NCBI GenBank assembly: GCA_049322795.1
Contig: JBMOQH010000010.1
Span: 62,001-126,000 of the forward strand
DNA: 64,000 bases
DNA from: Immundisolibacter sp049322795
GTDB lineage: Bacteria > Pseudomonadota > Gammaproteobacteria > Immundisolibacterales > Immundisolibacteraceae
Direction of reading: 5' to 3'
Below, piece after piece: positions 51,729-61,101 of the stretch (its first letter is position 1; every line of letters begins with the position of its first letter). The translations under genes and the position numbers were made by a program. A model generated the notes under the pieces. That model did no database searches, was not told where the DNA came from, and saw nothing but the letters and a program-made list of their open reading frames with translations.

Positions 51729-52499
51729 ATGATCCGTCCTTTTCTTCATCGCCCCTTTTTCAACCGCCTGGCGCTCGCCGCTGCGCTCGCGCTCGCCCTG
51801 CCCGCCGCCCAGGCGGTCGAAGTGGTGGCCGCGGTCGCGGCCAACTTCGCCGCCGCCATGGCGCGCCTCGAACCCGCCTTCGAGCAGGCCAGCGGGCATC
51901 AGCTCACCGTGGTGCTCGGGTCATCCGGCAAACTCGCCGCGCAGATCCAGCAGGGCGCGCCGTTCGATGTCCTGCTGTCGGCGGATCAGGAGCGCCCCAT
52001 GGCGCTCGAGCGGGCCGGTGTCGGTGTCGCCGCCTCGCGCTTCACCTACGCCGTCGGCCGGGTCACGCTGTGGAGCCCGGACCCGCAGGCCATCAGCGAC
52101 GGGCCGGGGTACCTGCGCGCGGCGCCGTTCCGGCACTTGGCCATCGCCAACCCGGTGGTTGCGCCCTACGGCGTGGCCGCGCAGCAGGCCATGGAAAAGC
52201 TCGGCGTATGGGACGGCGTGCAGGACCGCATCGTGCGCGGCGAGGACATCGGGCAGGTGTACGCCATGGTGAGCACCGGGGCGGCGCAGGCCGGTTTCGT
52301 CGCCCTGTCGGCGGTGATCGCCGGCCCCAAGCCCGGCAGCCGCTGGGTGGTGCCGGCCGACCTGCACACGCCGCTGCGCCAGGACGCCATCCTGGTCACC
52401 CGCGCGCGCGCCAACCCGGCTGCGCAGGCGTTTCTGGATTTCCTCAAGACGCCGGCTGCGGGCGAGGTGATCACCGCGCTGGGCTACGACCTGCAATGA
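51729..52499 (+). CDS. modA: molybdate ABC transporter substrate-binding protein
   Basis: This 256-aa periplasmic binding protein has a signal peptide (1 to about 29). AAVAANFAAAMARLEPAF follows, then VLGSSGKLAAQIQQGAPFDVLLSAD with the oxyanion-binding Ser residues. ANPVVAPYGVAAQQAM and GEDIGQVYAMVSTGAAQAGFV come later. These are standard ModA marks. It captures molybdate (and probably tungstate) for ModBC. It lies in the modE-porin-modA-modB-modC operon. Confidence 0.95.
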   Translation: MIRPFLHRPFFNRLALAAALALALPAAQAVEVVAAVAANFAAAMARLEPAFEQASGHQLTVVLGSSGKLAAQIQQGAPFDVLLSADQERPMALERAGVGVAASRFTYAVGRVTLWSPDPQAISDGPGYLRAAPFRHLAIANPVVAPYGVAAQQAMEKLGVWDGVQDRIVRGEDIGQVYAMVSTGAAQAGFVALSAVIAGPKPGSRWVVPADLHTPLRQDAILVTRARANPAAQAFLDFLKTPAAGEVITALGYDLQ

Positions 52500-52524
52500 A
52501 ACCGGTCGGACTGGCACGCACACG

Positions 52525-53202
52525 ATGACCACTCTCGACCTCGGCCCGGTGTGGCTCACGCTGCATCTGGCGGCGGTAACCGTTTCACTGCTGCTGCTGG
52601 TGGGCACGCCGCTCGCCTGGTGGCTGGCCCACACCCGCACGCGCCTCAAGCCCCTGATCGAGGCCGTCACCGCGCTGCCGCTGGTGTTGCCGCCGACGGT
52701 GATCGGCTTCTATCTGCTGGTGCTGTTCGCGCCGGGCGCGCCGCTCGGCGCCGCCTGGCTGGGGCTCACCGGCGACACGCTCGCGTTTTCCTTCAGCGGC
52801 CTGGTGCTGGCCTCGATGCTGTATTCGCTGCCCTTCGTGGTGCAGCCGCTGCAGGGCGCCTTCGAGGCGGTCGGCCGCGGCCCGCTGGAAGCGGCCGCGG
52901 TGCTCGGTGCGCGGCCACTCGATGCGTTTTTCACCGTGGCAAGCCCGCTCGCGCTGCGCGGCTATGTCACCGCCGCGGTGCTCGGCTTCGCCCACACGCT
53001 CGGCGAGTTCGGCGTGGTGCTGATGGTGGGCGGCAACATCCCCGGCCGCACCCGGGTGGTGTCGATCGCCATCTACGAACACGTCGAAACACTCAACTTC
53101 GCCGCCGCCCATGTGCTCGCGGCCGGCCTGCTGGTGTTCTCGTTCGCCGTGCTGGTGCTGGTCTATGCGCTGAACCGCCGCTACCCGGTGCACGCCACAT
53201 GA
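52525..53202 (+). CDS. modB: molybdate ABC transporter permease
   Basis: This 225-aa inner-membrane permease has about five transmembrane helices. The ABC coupling segment is visible as EAAAVLGARPLDAFFTVASPLALRG. LPLVLPPTVIGFYLLVLF and GEFGVVLMVGGNIPGRT are typical of ModB. It begins 25 nt after modA and overlaps modC by 4 nt. Confidence 0.96.
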   Translation: MTTLDLGPVWLTLHLAAVTVSLLLLVGTPLAWWLAHTRTRLKPLIEAVTALPLVLPPTVIGFYLLVLFAPGAPLGAAWLGLTGDTLAFSFSGLVLASMLYSLPFVVQPLQGAFEAVGRGPLEAAAVLGARPLDAFFTVASPLALRGYVTAAVLGFAHTLGEFGVVLMVGGNIPGRTRVVSIAIYEHVETLNFAAAHVLAAGLLVFSFAVLVLVYALNRRYPVHAT

Positions 53203-54314
53203 GGCTGGAATGCTCCCTCGAGCTGCGCTACCCGGACTTCACGCTGGCCATCGATGAGGCGCTGGAACTCGCCGGCATCACCGCCATCATGGGCGCGTCC
53301 GGCAGCGGCAAGAGCACGCTGCTGCGGGTGCTCGCGGGATTGGAACGCCCGACGCGGGCGCGCATCGCACTCGATGGCACGGTGCTGCACGACAGCGCGA
53401 CCGGCGTGGGCCTGCCGCCACACCGGCGCGGCATCGGCTATGTGTTCCAGGACGCGCGCCTGTTCAGCCACCGCCGCGTGCACGGCAACCTGCGGTTTGC
53501 GCAACAGCGCGCCCGACCGTCCAACAGCGGCGCGCCCGCCCCGGCGCTGGATGAGGTGGTGGCGGCGCTCGATCTCGCTCCGCTGCTGAATCGGCGCACC
53601 GCCGGCCTGTCCGGCGGCGAGCGCCAGCGCGTCGCCATCGCCCGCGCGCTGCTCGCCAACCCGCGCCTGCTGCTGCTCGATGAGCCGCTGTCGGCGCTGG
53701 ACCTGAAGCGCAAGGCCGAGCTGCTGCCCTACATCCGCGCCCTGCCGGCACGCTTCGGCATCCCGCTGATCTACGTTTCACACGCCGTGGAAGAGGTCGC
53801 CCAGCTCGCCGACGAGGTGCTGATTCTGAGTGCCGGACGCGTGGTGGCGCGCGGCGAGGTGCACGCCGTGCTGGAACGGCCGGAGGCCGAAGCCGTGTCC
53901 GGCCACTTCGAGGCCGGCACCCTGCTGCGCGCCACCGTGCGCCGGCAGATCGATCAATACGCCCTGACCGAACTCGACCTGGCCGGTCAGCGCCTCACCC
54001 TGCCCCAAATCGACATCGAACCCGGCACGCCGGTACGCCTGCGCGTGCGGGCCCGGGACGTGTCCATCGCGCTCGCCCGGGTGGACGGCGTCAGCATCCG
54101 CAACCAGCTCGAGACCCGCCTGCTGCGCATCGACGCCGAGCCCGCCGGCGCCTACGCCGAAGTGCTGCTCGAACTCGCCGGTGCGCCGGCGCAGCACCTG
54201 CGCGCCCGCGTCACCCGCGAGGCGGTGGCGGCGCTCGGTCTCGCCGAGGGGCAAACCGTGTGGGCGCTGGTCAAGGGCGTGTCCTTCGACCGGCGGGTGC
54301 TGGGCAAGGGCTGA
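53199..54314 (+). CDS. modC: molybdate ABC transporter ATP-binding protein
   Basis: This 371-aa ATPase has Walker A GASGSGKSTLLR, the signature LSGGERQRVAIARALL, Walker B LLLLDEPLSALD and switch His in YVSHAVEEV. A C-terminal TOBE domain follows (about 290-365, starting SIRNQLETR). The ATG at 53199 overlaps the modB stop, although the frame is open further upstream. It converges with the antiporter operon. Confidence 0.97.
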   Translation: MRLECSLELRYPDFTLAIDEALELAGITAIMGASGSGKSTLLRVLAGLERPTRARIALDGTVLHDSATGVGLPPHRRGIGYVFQDARLFSHRRVHGNLRFAQQRARPSNSGAPAPALDEVVAALDLAPLLNRRTAGLSGGERQRVAIARALLANPRLLLLDEPLSALDLKRKAELLPYIRALPARFGIPLIYVSHAVEEVAQLADEVLILSAGRVVARGEVHAVLERPEAEAVSGHFEAGTLLRATVRRQIDQYALTELDLAGQRLTLPQIDIEPGTPVRLRVRARDVSIALARVDGVSIRNQLETRLLRIDAEPAGAYAEVLLELAGAPAQHLRARVTREAVAALGLAEGQTVWALVKGVSFDRRVLGKG

Positions 54315-54346
54315 CGCAGCCCATCGGACGGCACCGGAACGCTGCG

Positions 54347-54369
54347 GGCGGGACTGGGCATGTCCCGCC
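54347..54369. terminator. possible bidirectional hairpin between modC and mnhG
   Basis: GGCGGGAC and GTCCCGCC form an 8-bp perfect stem with a 7-nt loop in the 63-bp gap between two convergent operons. There is no T-run on either side, so termination is only suggested by position. Confidence 0.4.
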
Positions 54370-54377
54370 GAAACCCG

Positions 54378-54707
54378 TCAGCCGTCGCGGTCCGGTGGCA
54401 GCGTGGGCCGCGCCTGCGGGTCCAGGTGCAGCGCCGCCTTGATCAGCAGGTGGGCGCTCACCGGCGCGCTGATGAACAGGAACACGGTGATCAGCAGCTC
54501 GTGCACGCTCAGGCCCGGGCCGAGCCAGCTCAGGCTCAGCATGGAACCGACCAGGATGCAGCCGACGCCGAGCGTGGTCGCCTTGGTGGGGCCGTGCAGG
54601 CGCTTGTAGAAATCGGACAGCCGCGCCAGACCGAACGAACCGATCAGCGCGAAGGCGCCACCGGTGAGCAACAGACCGGCGATCAGATAATCGAGCGCGG
54701 CACTCAT
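54378..54707 (-). CDS. mnhG: Mrp/Pha cation:proton antiporter subunit G
   Basis: This 109-aa membrane protein has three helices. The family block GSFGLARLSDFYKRLHGPTKATTLGVG follows the first helix (about residues 23-49). It is the last gene of the six-gene minus-strand antiporter operon. It is needed, with the other subunits, for Na+/H+ or K+/H+ exchange. Confidence 0.93.
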   Translation of the reverse strand: MSAALDYLIAGLLLTGGAFALIGSFGLARLSDFYKRLHGPTKATTLGVGCILVGSMLSLSWLGPGLSVHELLITVFLFISAPVSAHLLIKAALHLDPQARPTLPPDRDG

Positions 54708-54979
54708 TCGATGACCTCCCGCCGCAGCACGTAGCGCGCCAGCGCCACGGTGCCGACGAAACCCAGCGCCGCGATCACCAGCGCCACCTCGAAATACAGG
54801 CTGCTGGCAAAGCGGATGCCCAGCAGCACCAGCAGCGCCAGGGCGTTGATGTAGAGCGTGTCGAGCGCCAGGATGCGGTCCGGCAGCCCCGGCCCGCGCA
54901 GCGCCCGGTACAGGTTGAGCACCATGGCCAGCACCAGCATGCCGGCCACCCAGGGCAACACGGCGTTGACGGCGTTCAC
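54704..54979 (-). CDS. mnhF: Mrp/Pha cation:proton antiporter subunit F
   Basis: This 91-aa protein (GTG start at 54979) has three helices. The YRALRGPGLPDRILALDTLYINA loop typical of subunit F occupies about residues 24-46. The start overlaps the end of mnhE and the stop overlaps mnhG, both by 4 nt. Confidence 0.92.
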   Translation of the reverse strand: MNAVNAVLPWVAGMLVLAMVLNLYRALRGPGLPDRILALDTLYINALALLVLLGIRFASSLYFEVALVIAALGFVGTVALARYVLRREVIE

Positions 54980-55461
54980 GTGAAAATCTCCATCAGCGGG
55001 CGCTCGTAGCGGGCCTTGATGGTGGCCACCAGGGCCGCAGGATCGTCCTCGTTCAGGGCATGCACCAGCAGGTAGCGCCGGTCGGCGCTCAGGTCCGACG
55101 ACACCGTGCCCGGCGTCAGCGTGATGATGCCGGCCAGCGTGGCGATGCCCCACGGCTGCTGGATATCGAGCGGCACCCACACGAAACGCGGCTTGAGCGC
55201 CGCCTCGGGCCCCAGGATGCGCCGCGCCACCTCCACGTTGGCGAACACGATGTCGAGCAGCACCCGCGCCAGCAGGCGCAGCGCCAGCAGCGGCCGGCGC
55301 AGGCGCACTGGATCGGCCCGCAGTGGCGCGACCAGCAGCGGCAAGACGATGGCCAGCGCCGCGCCCAGCAGCAGATGGGCCGACGCCAGGGTGTTGTTCA
55401 GCAGCAACCACAGCACCAGCAGCCCCAGGCTCAGCAGCGGCTGTGGCAAGCAGCGCTTCAC
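54976..55461 (-). CDS. mnhE: Mrp/Pha cation:proton antiporter subunit E
   Basis: This 161-aa protein (GTG at 55461) has two or three N-terminal helices followed by a cytoplasmic domain. ITLTPGTVSSDLSADRRYLLVHALNEDD is the conserved subunit-E region (about 115-142). It is coupled to mnhD and mnhF by 4-nt overlaps. The much longer open frame in this reading frame is a shadow of mnhD. Confidence 0.92.
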   Translation of the reverse strand: MKRCLPQPLLSLGLLVLWLLLNNTLASAHLLLGAALAIVLPLLVAPLRADPVRLRRPLLALRLLARVLLDIVFANVEVARRILGPEAALKPRFVWVPLDIQQPWGIATLAGIITLTPGTVSSDLSADRRYLLVHALNEDDPAALVATIKARYERPLMEIFT

Positions 55462-56966
55462 GGCGCGCTCCGTTGCACCGGCGCGGCAGCGAGCACCGCG
55501 GCCACGTAGCCCGCCGGCGCCAGCAGCTGTCCGGCCGTCGCCTGGGTCACGCGCGCCACCGGCGCGGCCGCCAGCGCCAGCAGCAGGCAGGCGCCCAGCA
55601 GCAGCGCCGACGGCGCCAGCGTCAGGACGCCGTGCCGGCCGCCGGGCAGCGCCGGCGATACCTTCCAGAACAGGCGGCTGCCGGCGCGGCTGAAGGCGAT
55701 GACCAGCGCCAGACCGGACAGCAGCAGCACCGCCCACAGCGCGAAGCCGCCCGGCGCACCGGCGGCGCCGCGCAGGATCAGCAGCTTGCCGACGAAGCCC
55801 GAGAACGGCGGCAGGCCTGCCAGCGTGGCCCCCGCCAGCAGGAACAGGCCGCCCAGCAAGGCCGGCTGCCGTGGCGCCGGTCCGGGCACGAGCGCCCCCG
55901 CCTGCGGCCCGCGCTGGCGGGCGATCAGCTCGGCGATCAGGTACAGCGCCGCCACCGCCAGGGTGGTCTGCGGCAGGTAGTACAGCGCCGCGGCGACGGC
56001 ATCCGGTGCCGACAGCCCCAGCGCGGCCAGCAGCGTGCCGGCCGACACCAGCGTCAGATAGCCCGCCAGACGCGGCAGGGTGTGGGCGGCCAGCGCGCCC
56101 ACGCTCGCCAGCGCGATGGTCGCCAGCCCCAGCGGCAGCAGCAGCGGCTGCGCCACCGCCAGCCGCTCGCCGACGAAGATCAGCGTGAACACGCGCACGA
56201 TGGCGTAGATGCCGACCTTGGTCATGATGGCGAACAGCGCCGCCACCGGCGCGCTGGCGGCCGCGTAGGTGGTCGGCAGCCACAGGCCGAGCGGCAGCAC
56301 CGCGGCCTTGAGACCAAACACCACCAGCAGCAGCAGGCCGGCGGCGTGCAGCAGGGCCAGATCGCCGTCGGCGACCTCGGCCGCCTTGACCGCGAGGTCG
56401 GCCATGTTCAGCGTGCCGAGCACGCCGTACAGGATGCCCAGCGCCAGCAGGAACAGCGCCGACCCGACCAGGTTCAGCGTCACGTAGTGCAGGCCGGCGT
56501 GCAGGCGCTCCCGGCCGCCGCCGTGCAGCAGCAGGCCGTAGGAGGCGATCAGCAACACCTCGAAGAACACGAACAGATTGAACAGATCGCCGGTCAGGAA
56601 GGCGCCGGCCAGGCCCATCAGCTGCATCTGGAACAGCGGATGGAAAAACGCCCCGCGCGCCTGCCAGCGCGGCGCCGCCGCCAGCAGGGCGACCAGCGCC
56701 AGCACCGCGGTCAGCGACAGCATCAGCGCCGCCAGGCGGTCGAGCGCCAGCACGATGCCGAACGGCGCCTGCCAGTTGCCGAGCAGGTAGACCCGTACCA
56801 CGCCGTCGTCCGCCGCGGCCAGCAGGCCGGCACACACCGCCCCCAGCGCCGCGGTGGCGATCAGGTTGACCGGCAACTGCCAGGCGGGCCGCCAGCGGCC
56901 GAGCAGCAGCAGCACGATCGCCGCCGTCAGCGGCAGCAGGATCGGCGCGACGATCCAGTGACTCAT
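55458..56966 (-). CDS. mnhD: Mrp/Pha cation:proton antiporter subunit D
   Basis: This 502-aa protein has about 14 helices and is related to the complex I subunits NuoM/NuoN. The proton-channel features are visible: FFEVLLIASYGLLLHG with the conserved Glu, and FGLKAAVLPLGLWLPTTYAAASAPVAAL with the key Lys. KVGIYAIVRVF is also present. It probably contains a proton path of the antiporter. It is placed between subunits C and E with 4-nt overlaps. Confidence 0.95.
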   Translation of the reverse strand: MSHWIVAPILLPLTAAIVLLLLGRWRPAWQLPVNLIATAALGAVCAGLLAAADDGVVRVYLLGNWQAPFGIVLALDRLAALMLSLTAVLALVALLAAAPRWQARGAFFHPLFQMQLMGLAGAFLTGDLFNLFVFFEVLLIASYGLLLHGGGRERLHAGLHYVTLNLVGSALFLLALGILYGVLGTLNMADLAVKAAEVADGDLALLHAAGLLLLVVFGLKAAVLPLGLWLPTTYAAASAPVAALFAIMTKVGIYAIVRVFTLIFVGERLAVAQPLLLPLGLATIALASVGALAAHTLPRLAGYLTLVSAGTLLAALGLSAPDAVAAALYYLPQTTLAVAALYLIAELIARQRGPQAGALVPGPAPRQPALLGGLFLLAGATLAGLPPFSGFVGKLLILRGAAGAPGGFALWAVLLLSGLALVIAFSRAGSRLFWKVSPALPGGRHGVLTLAPSALLLGACLLLALAAAPVARVTQATAGQLLAPAGYVAAVLAAAPVQRSAP

Positions 56967-57313
56967 GGCGCCTCCGGCCGGCCGGCGTCGACATGGTCGT
57001 CACCGGTCTTGCGCCGGGCGCCGACGGCGATCGCCACCAGCAGGGCGGTCATGCCGAAGCTGATGACGATGGCGGTCAGCACCAGCGCCTGCGGCAGCGG
57101 GTCGGCGTAGCCGGCCAGGGTGGCGACTCCATCGCCGACGATCGGCGCCCGGTTCACGACCAGCCGGCCGCTGGCGAACAGGAACAGGTTCACCGCGTAC
57201 GACAGCAGCGTGAGGCCGAGAATCAGGTCGAAGCTGCGCGGGCGCAGCACCAGGTACACGCCGCAGGCCACCAGCAGCCCCACGCCAAGCGACAGCAGCA
57301 GTTCCAGCGACAT
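56963..57313 (-). CDS. mnhC: Mrp/Pha cation:proton antiporter subunit C (NuoK-like)
   Basis: This 116-aa, three-helix protein is related to NuoK. Signatures are GVYLVLRPRSFDLILGLTLLSYAVNLFLF and DPLPQALVLTAIVISFGMTA (about residues 18-46 and 71-90). The ATG at 57313 shares one base with the stop of the AB-subunit gene (TGATG). Confidence 0.94.
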   Translation of the reverse strand: MSLELLLSLGVGLLVACGVYLVLRPRSFDLILGLTLLSYAVNLFLFASGRLVVNRAPIVGDGVATLAGYADPLPQALVLTAIVISFGMTALLVAIAVGARRKTGDDHVDAGRPEAP

Positions 57314-60066
57314 CACGCCCCTCCGCGCGCCGGCCGGCGAACCAGACTCAGCAGCGCCAGCAGGGTGGCGCCCACCACCACCGCGAACACGCCGAAATCG
57401 AACACCATGGCGCTGGCCAGCGGCACTTCGCCCAGCACCGGCAACACCGGATGACCGCTGGCGCTGGTCAGGAAGGGATGCGCGAACACCCAGGCGCCCA
57501 CGCCAGCCAGCACCGCCAGCAACAGGCCGGCGGCAATCCACTGCTCGAAGCGTTCCGGCAGCCGGCCGCGCACCCAGTCGCGGCCTCGGGCCAGGTACTG
57601 CACCAGCAGCGCCAGCGCCAGCATCAGGCCGGCGATGAAGCCGCCGCCGGGCAGGTTGTGGCCGCGCAGCAGCAGGTACAGCGCCACCGCCGCCGCCAGC
57701 GGCAGCAGCAGCCCCGACAGCAGCTGCAACAACAGCGGATGGCGATCCGCGGCCAGACCCGTTTCGGCGCGCGCCGGCCAGCGCAGGCGCCGGAGCACGG
57801 CATGAATGATCAGCGCCGCCAGCCCGAGCACGCCGATCTCGCCCAGCGTATCGAAGCCGCGGAAGTCGACGATGATCACGTTGACGGCATTCCTGCCGCC
57901 GCCCAGCGGGTAGGCATTGGCCAGGAAATAGTCGGCGATCGACGCCGACGGCCGGGTCAGCATGCCGTACAGGATCGCCGCCACGCCGCCGCCGGCCAGC
58001 AGCGCCAGCGCGGCATCGCGCAGGCGCCGGCCGACGGCTTCGGTCGGCGCATCCACCGGCAGGCGGCCGAGCGCCAGCAGCAGCAGGATCAGGCTGACCA
58101 TCTCCACCAGAATCTGCGTCAGCGCCAGATCCGGCGCCGACAGATAGACGAAGGCCAGGCCCACCACCAGGCCGGCGAAGCCGAGCAGGACCACCGCCGG
58201 CAGGCGTCGGCGATGCAGCACCACCGTGGCCAGCGCCGCCGCCAGCCCCAGCAGCCGGGCCACCGGCTGGCCGGCCTGCGGCCCCGCCGACAGGCCATGC
58301 CGCCACAGCGGCCAGGCACCGGCCACCACGGCCGCCGCCAGCAACCACAGCAGGTAACGACGTAAACGCCCGTCGTCCAGCGCCTGCGTCACCCGCCGCG
58401 ACCCGGCCAGCACGGCATCCATCAGGCGCATGAAGGCGGCCTTGCCGCTGTAGGCGGTGAACTCGATGGTGTGCAGGTCCACCCAGCGGTGCATGCCCAC
58501 GTAAAACGCCACGCCACCGACCAGGGCCAGCACGCTCATCAGCAGCGGCACGTTCAGCCCGTGCCACACCGCCAGACTGTAGGCCGGCAGTTCGCCGCCC
58601 AGCGCCGCGCCAGCCGCCAGCGCCAGCAGCGGCGCCACGGTCAGGCCCGGCAGCACGCCCACCAGCAGGCACAGCAGCACCAGCAGCTCGACCGGCACGC
58701 GCATCCAGCGCGGCGGCTCGTGCGGCACGCGCGGCAGGCTCTTCGGTTCGCCGTTGAAGAACACGTCATGGATGAAACGCACCGAGTAGGCCACGCTGAA
58801 CAGCCCGGCGACCGTCGCGAGCAGCGGCAGGGCCCAGCCGAACAGGCCGCGGTCGCCCAGCATCAGCGATTCGGCGAAGAACATTTCCTTCGACAGAAAC
58901 CCGTTCAGCAATGGCACGCCGGCCATCGCCGCGGCGGCCGTCATGGCCAGCGTGCCGGTGTACGGCATGTGCCGGTAGAGGCCGTGCAGGCGGCGCATGT
59001 CGCGGGTACCGCTCTCGTGGTCGATGATGCCGGCGGCCATGAACAGCGACGCCTTGAAGGTGGCGTGATTGATGATGTGGAACACACCGGCCACCACCGC
59101 CAGCGGCCGGTCCAGGCCAAACAGCAGCGTCACCAGGCCCAGGTGGCTGATGGTGGAGTACGCCAGCAGGCCCTTGAGGTCGTGCTGGAACAGCGCCAGC
59201 ACGGCGCCCAGCAGCAGCGTGGCGACCCCGGCCGTGCTGACCAGATAGAACCAGGCATCCGAGCCGCCGAGCGCCGGATACAACCGCGCCAGCAGGAACA
59301 CGCCCGCCTTGACCAGCGTGGCCGAGTGCAGATAGGCCGACACCGGCGTCGGCGCCGCCATGGCCTGCGGCAGCCAGAAATGGAACGGGAACTGTGCCGA
59401 CTTGGTGAAGGCGCCCAGCAGCACCAGCACCAGCGCCGGCAGGTAGTACGGATGCGCGTGCAGCGCCGGGCCGGCGGCCAGCACGGCATCCAGATCGTAG
59501 GAGCCGACCGCCGAGCCGATCAGCACCGCCCCCGCCAGCAGGGCGAGACCACCGGCGCCGGTGATGGTGAGCGCCATGCGCGCGCCCTGACGGGCGTCGG
59601 CGCGTCCGGACCAGAAGCCGATCAGCAGGAACGAGCTGAGGCCGGTCAGCTCCCAGAACACCACCAGTAGGATCAGGTTGTCGGCCAGCACCACGCCCAG
59701 CATGGCGCCCATGAAGCTCAGCAGCAGGCCGTAGAAACGGGCGATCGGCTCGCCATCGGCCAGGTAATAGCGGGCGTACAGCACGATCACCAGGCCGATG
59801 CCCAGCACCAGCCCGGCGAACATCAGCGCCAGGCCGTCCAGCCGGAAGCCGAAGTTCACGCCCAGCTCGGGCAGCCAGGGCCAGCTGACGCGCGCAATGT
59901 CGCCAGCGGTCACCGCCGGCACGTTGACGGCGAGCGCGGCGATCGCCAGCGCCACCACCGCCCCGGCCAGCCAGGCGCAGCGGCCACGGGCATCGTTCGG
60001 CTGGCCGAACAACAGGGCCGCCCCCAGCCAGGGCAGCAAGGCGGCTGCCAGCAGGGTCATCGACAT
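57313..60066 (-). CDS. mnhA: Mrp/Pha antiporter subunit A with fused subunit B
   Basis: This 917-aa polytopic protein has an NuoL-like N-terminal part. GVFHIINHATFKASLFMAAG (about 332-351) marks the antiporter core, preceded by the ELTGLSSFLLIGFWS segment with the conserved Glu. The C-terminal third contains the MbhE/MnhB-type regions. EIGVLGLAALIIHAVLRRL and LPGGGFIAGLMLALALLVQYLARGRDW belong to subunit B, which is a separate gene in Bacillus-type operons. Fusion of A and B is the group 2 (PhaAB-like) form found in many proteobacteria. It is the first gene of the operon. Confidence 0.93.
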   Translation of the reverse strand: MSMTLLAAALLPWLGAALLFGQPNDARGRCAWLAGAVVALAIAALAVNVPAVTAGDIARVSWPWLPELGVNFGFRLDGLALMFAGLVLGIGLVIVLYARYYLADGEPIARFYGLLLSFMGAMLGVVLADNLILLVVFWELTGLSSFLLIGFWSGRADARQGARMALTITGAGGLALLAGAVLIGSAVGSYDLDAVLAAGPALHAHPYYLPALVLVLLGAFTKSAQFPFHFWLPQAMAAPTPVSAYLHSATLVKAGVFLLARLYPALGGSDAWFYLVSTAGVATLLLGAVLALFQHDLKGLLAYSTISHLGLVTLLFGLDRPLAVVAGVFHIINHATFKASLFMAAGIIDHESGTRDMRRLHGLYRHMPYTGTLAMTAAAAMAGVPLLNGFLSKEMFFAESLMLGDRGLFGWALPLLATVAGLFSVAYSVRFIHDVFFNGEPKSLPRVPHEPPRWMRVPVELLVLLCLLVGVLPGLTVAPLLALAAGAALGGELPAYSLAVWHGLNVPLLMSVLALVGGVAFYVGMHRWVDLHTIEFTAYSGKAAFMRLMDAVLAGSRRVTQALDDGRLRRYLLWLLAAAVVAGAWPLWRHGLSAGPQAGQPVARLLGLAAALATVVLHRRRLPAVVLLGFAGLVVGLAFVYLSAPDLALTQILVEMVSLILLLLALGRLPVDAPTEAVGRRLRDAALALLAGGGVAAILYGMLTRPSASIADYFLANAYPLGGGRNAVNVIIVDFRGFDTLGEIGVLGLAALIIHAVLRRLRWPARAETGLAADRHPLLLQLLSGLLLPLAAAVALYLLLRGHNLPGGGFIAGLMLALALLVQYLARGRDWVRGRLPERFEQWIAAGLLLAVLAGVGAWVFAHPFLTSASGHPVLPVLGEVPLASAMVFDFGVFAVVVGATLLALLSLVRRPARGGA

Positions 60067-60189
60067 GGTGCGGGGACAGGGCGACGGCAGGACATCGGGA
60101 CATCACGTCGAGTGGCGGGCGGACGGTCCGCCACCACGGCGGTGGCCAATCCTACCGTGCCGATCCGGGGGGCGCCTACCCGCGCGCCG

Positions 60190-61101
60190 TCAGGCACGCC
60201 GCGCCCAGGCCTCGCCGAGCGCCAGCGTCACCACCGCCGCGGCGATCAGCGCCAGCCCGCCGGTGTTGGTCCAGGACAGCGGCTCGCGCAGCCACAAGGC
60301 ACCTGCCAGCATGCCGACGACCGGCGTGGCCAGCGAGCCGATCGAGGTCGTCACCGCCGGCAGCGCGCGCGTCACCGTCAACAGCGCCCAGAAGCAGAAG
60401 CCGGTCGCGAGCGGGCCGTTGTAGGCCAGGATGGCGATCGACTCCGGCGTCCAGCGCAGGGCGGCGCCGCGCTCGAAGACCTGCGACAGCGGCAGCAGCG
60501 CCAGCACCGCCACCGCCTGCTGCCAGGGCACCAGCGACAGTGGCGTGCCGGCCCAGCGGTGGCGGCGCACGTGCACGATCTGCACCGCCCACAGCGCCGC
60601 GCCGAACAGCAAAAGGCCGTTGCCGAACAACACGCGGCGGTCGGACCAGTCGAAGCCGAGCGGGTTGAACAGCACCGCAACGCCCGAGAGGCCGAGCGCG
60701 AATGCCAGCAGCTTGGCGCCGTTGAGGCGCTCGCCGAGCACCCACACGGACAGCGGCAGAACCCACAGCGGCGTGGTGTAGGCGAGGATCGCCGCCCGCC
60801 CGGAGCCGACATACATCAACCCGATGAAGCCCAGCACCATGAAGGCGCACATCTGGATGAGGCCAATGCTGAGCACCACCGGCCAGTCCTGACGCGCCGG
60901 GAACCGCAACTGGCCGGCCAATGCCGCCACCGCGAACATGGTGATCGCCCCCAGCGTGAGGCGCATCAGCGCAAAGTGAAACGGCGGGAAATAGCCGAGG
61001 CCGACCTTCATCACCGGCCAGTTGACGCCCCACAGCGCGATCATCAGCACGAACAGTCCCGCGGCGGTGCGGGGCGACACCGCCGCGCTCGAATCCGCCA
61101 T
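60190..61101 (-). CDS. EamA/DMT family transporter
   Basis: This 303-aa inner-membrane protein has ten predicted helices in two EamA repeats. Marks are ALWGVNWPVMKVGLGYFPP near the N-terminus, YTTPLWVLPLSVWVLGERL closing the first repeat, and ATPVVGMLAGALWLREPL closing the second. The substrate is unknown; relatives export amino acids or other metabolites. Its ATG overlaps the PimD-like gene stop by one base, so it is probably cotranscribed with the acyl-CoA dehydrogenase genes. A 7-bp GTGGCGG/CCGCCAC hairpin lies in the following gap (60112-60134). Confidence 0.88.
   Translation of the reverse strand: MADSSAAVSPRTAAGLFVLMIALWGVNWPVMKVGLGYFPPFHFALMRLTLGAITMFAVAALAGQLRFPARQDWPVVLSIGLIQMCAFMVLGFIGLMYVGSGRAAILAYTTPLWVLPLSVWVLGERLNGAKLLAFALGLSGVAVLFNPLGFDWSDRRVLFGNGLLLFGAALWAVQIVHVRRHRWAGTPLSLVPWQQAVAVLALLPLSQVFERGAALRWTPESIAILAYNGPLATGFCFWALLTVTRALPAVTTSIGSLATPVVGMLAGALWLREPLSWTNTGGLALIAAAVVTLALGEAWARRA

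Noticed and set aside
55323..57110. 595-codon plus-strand Gln/Arg/His-rich frame opposite the antiporter genes
   Set aside because: The frame is the complement of hydrophobic Leu/Ala codons in mnhC-mnhE. Similar frames lie opposite the other membrane genes, for instance 43583-45214 and 58471-59670.
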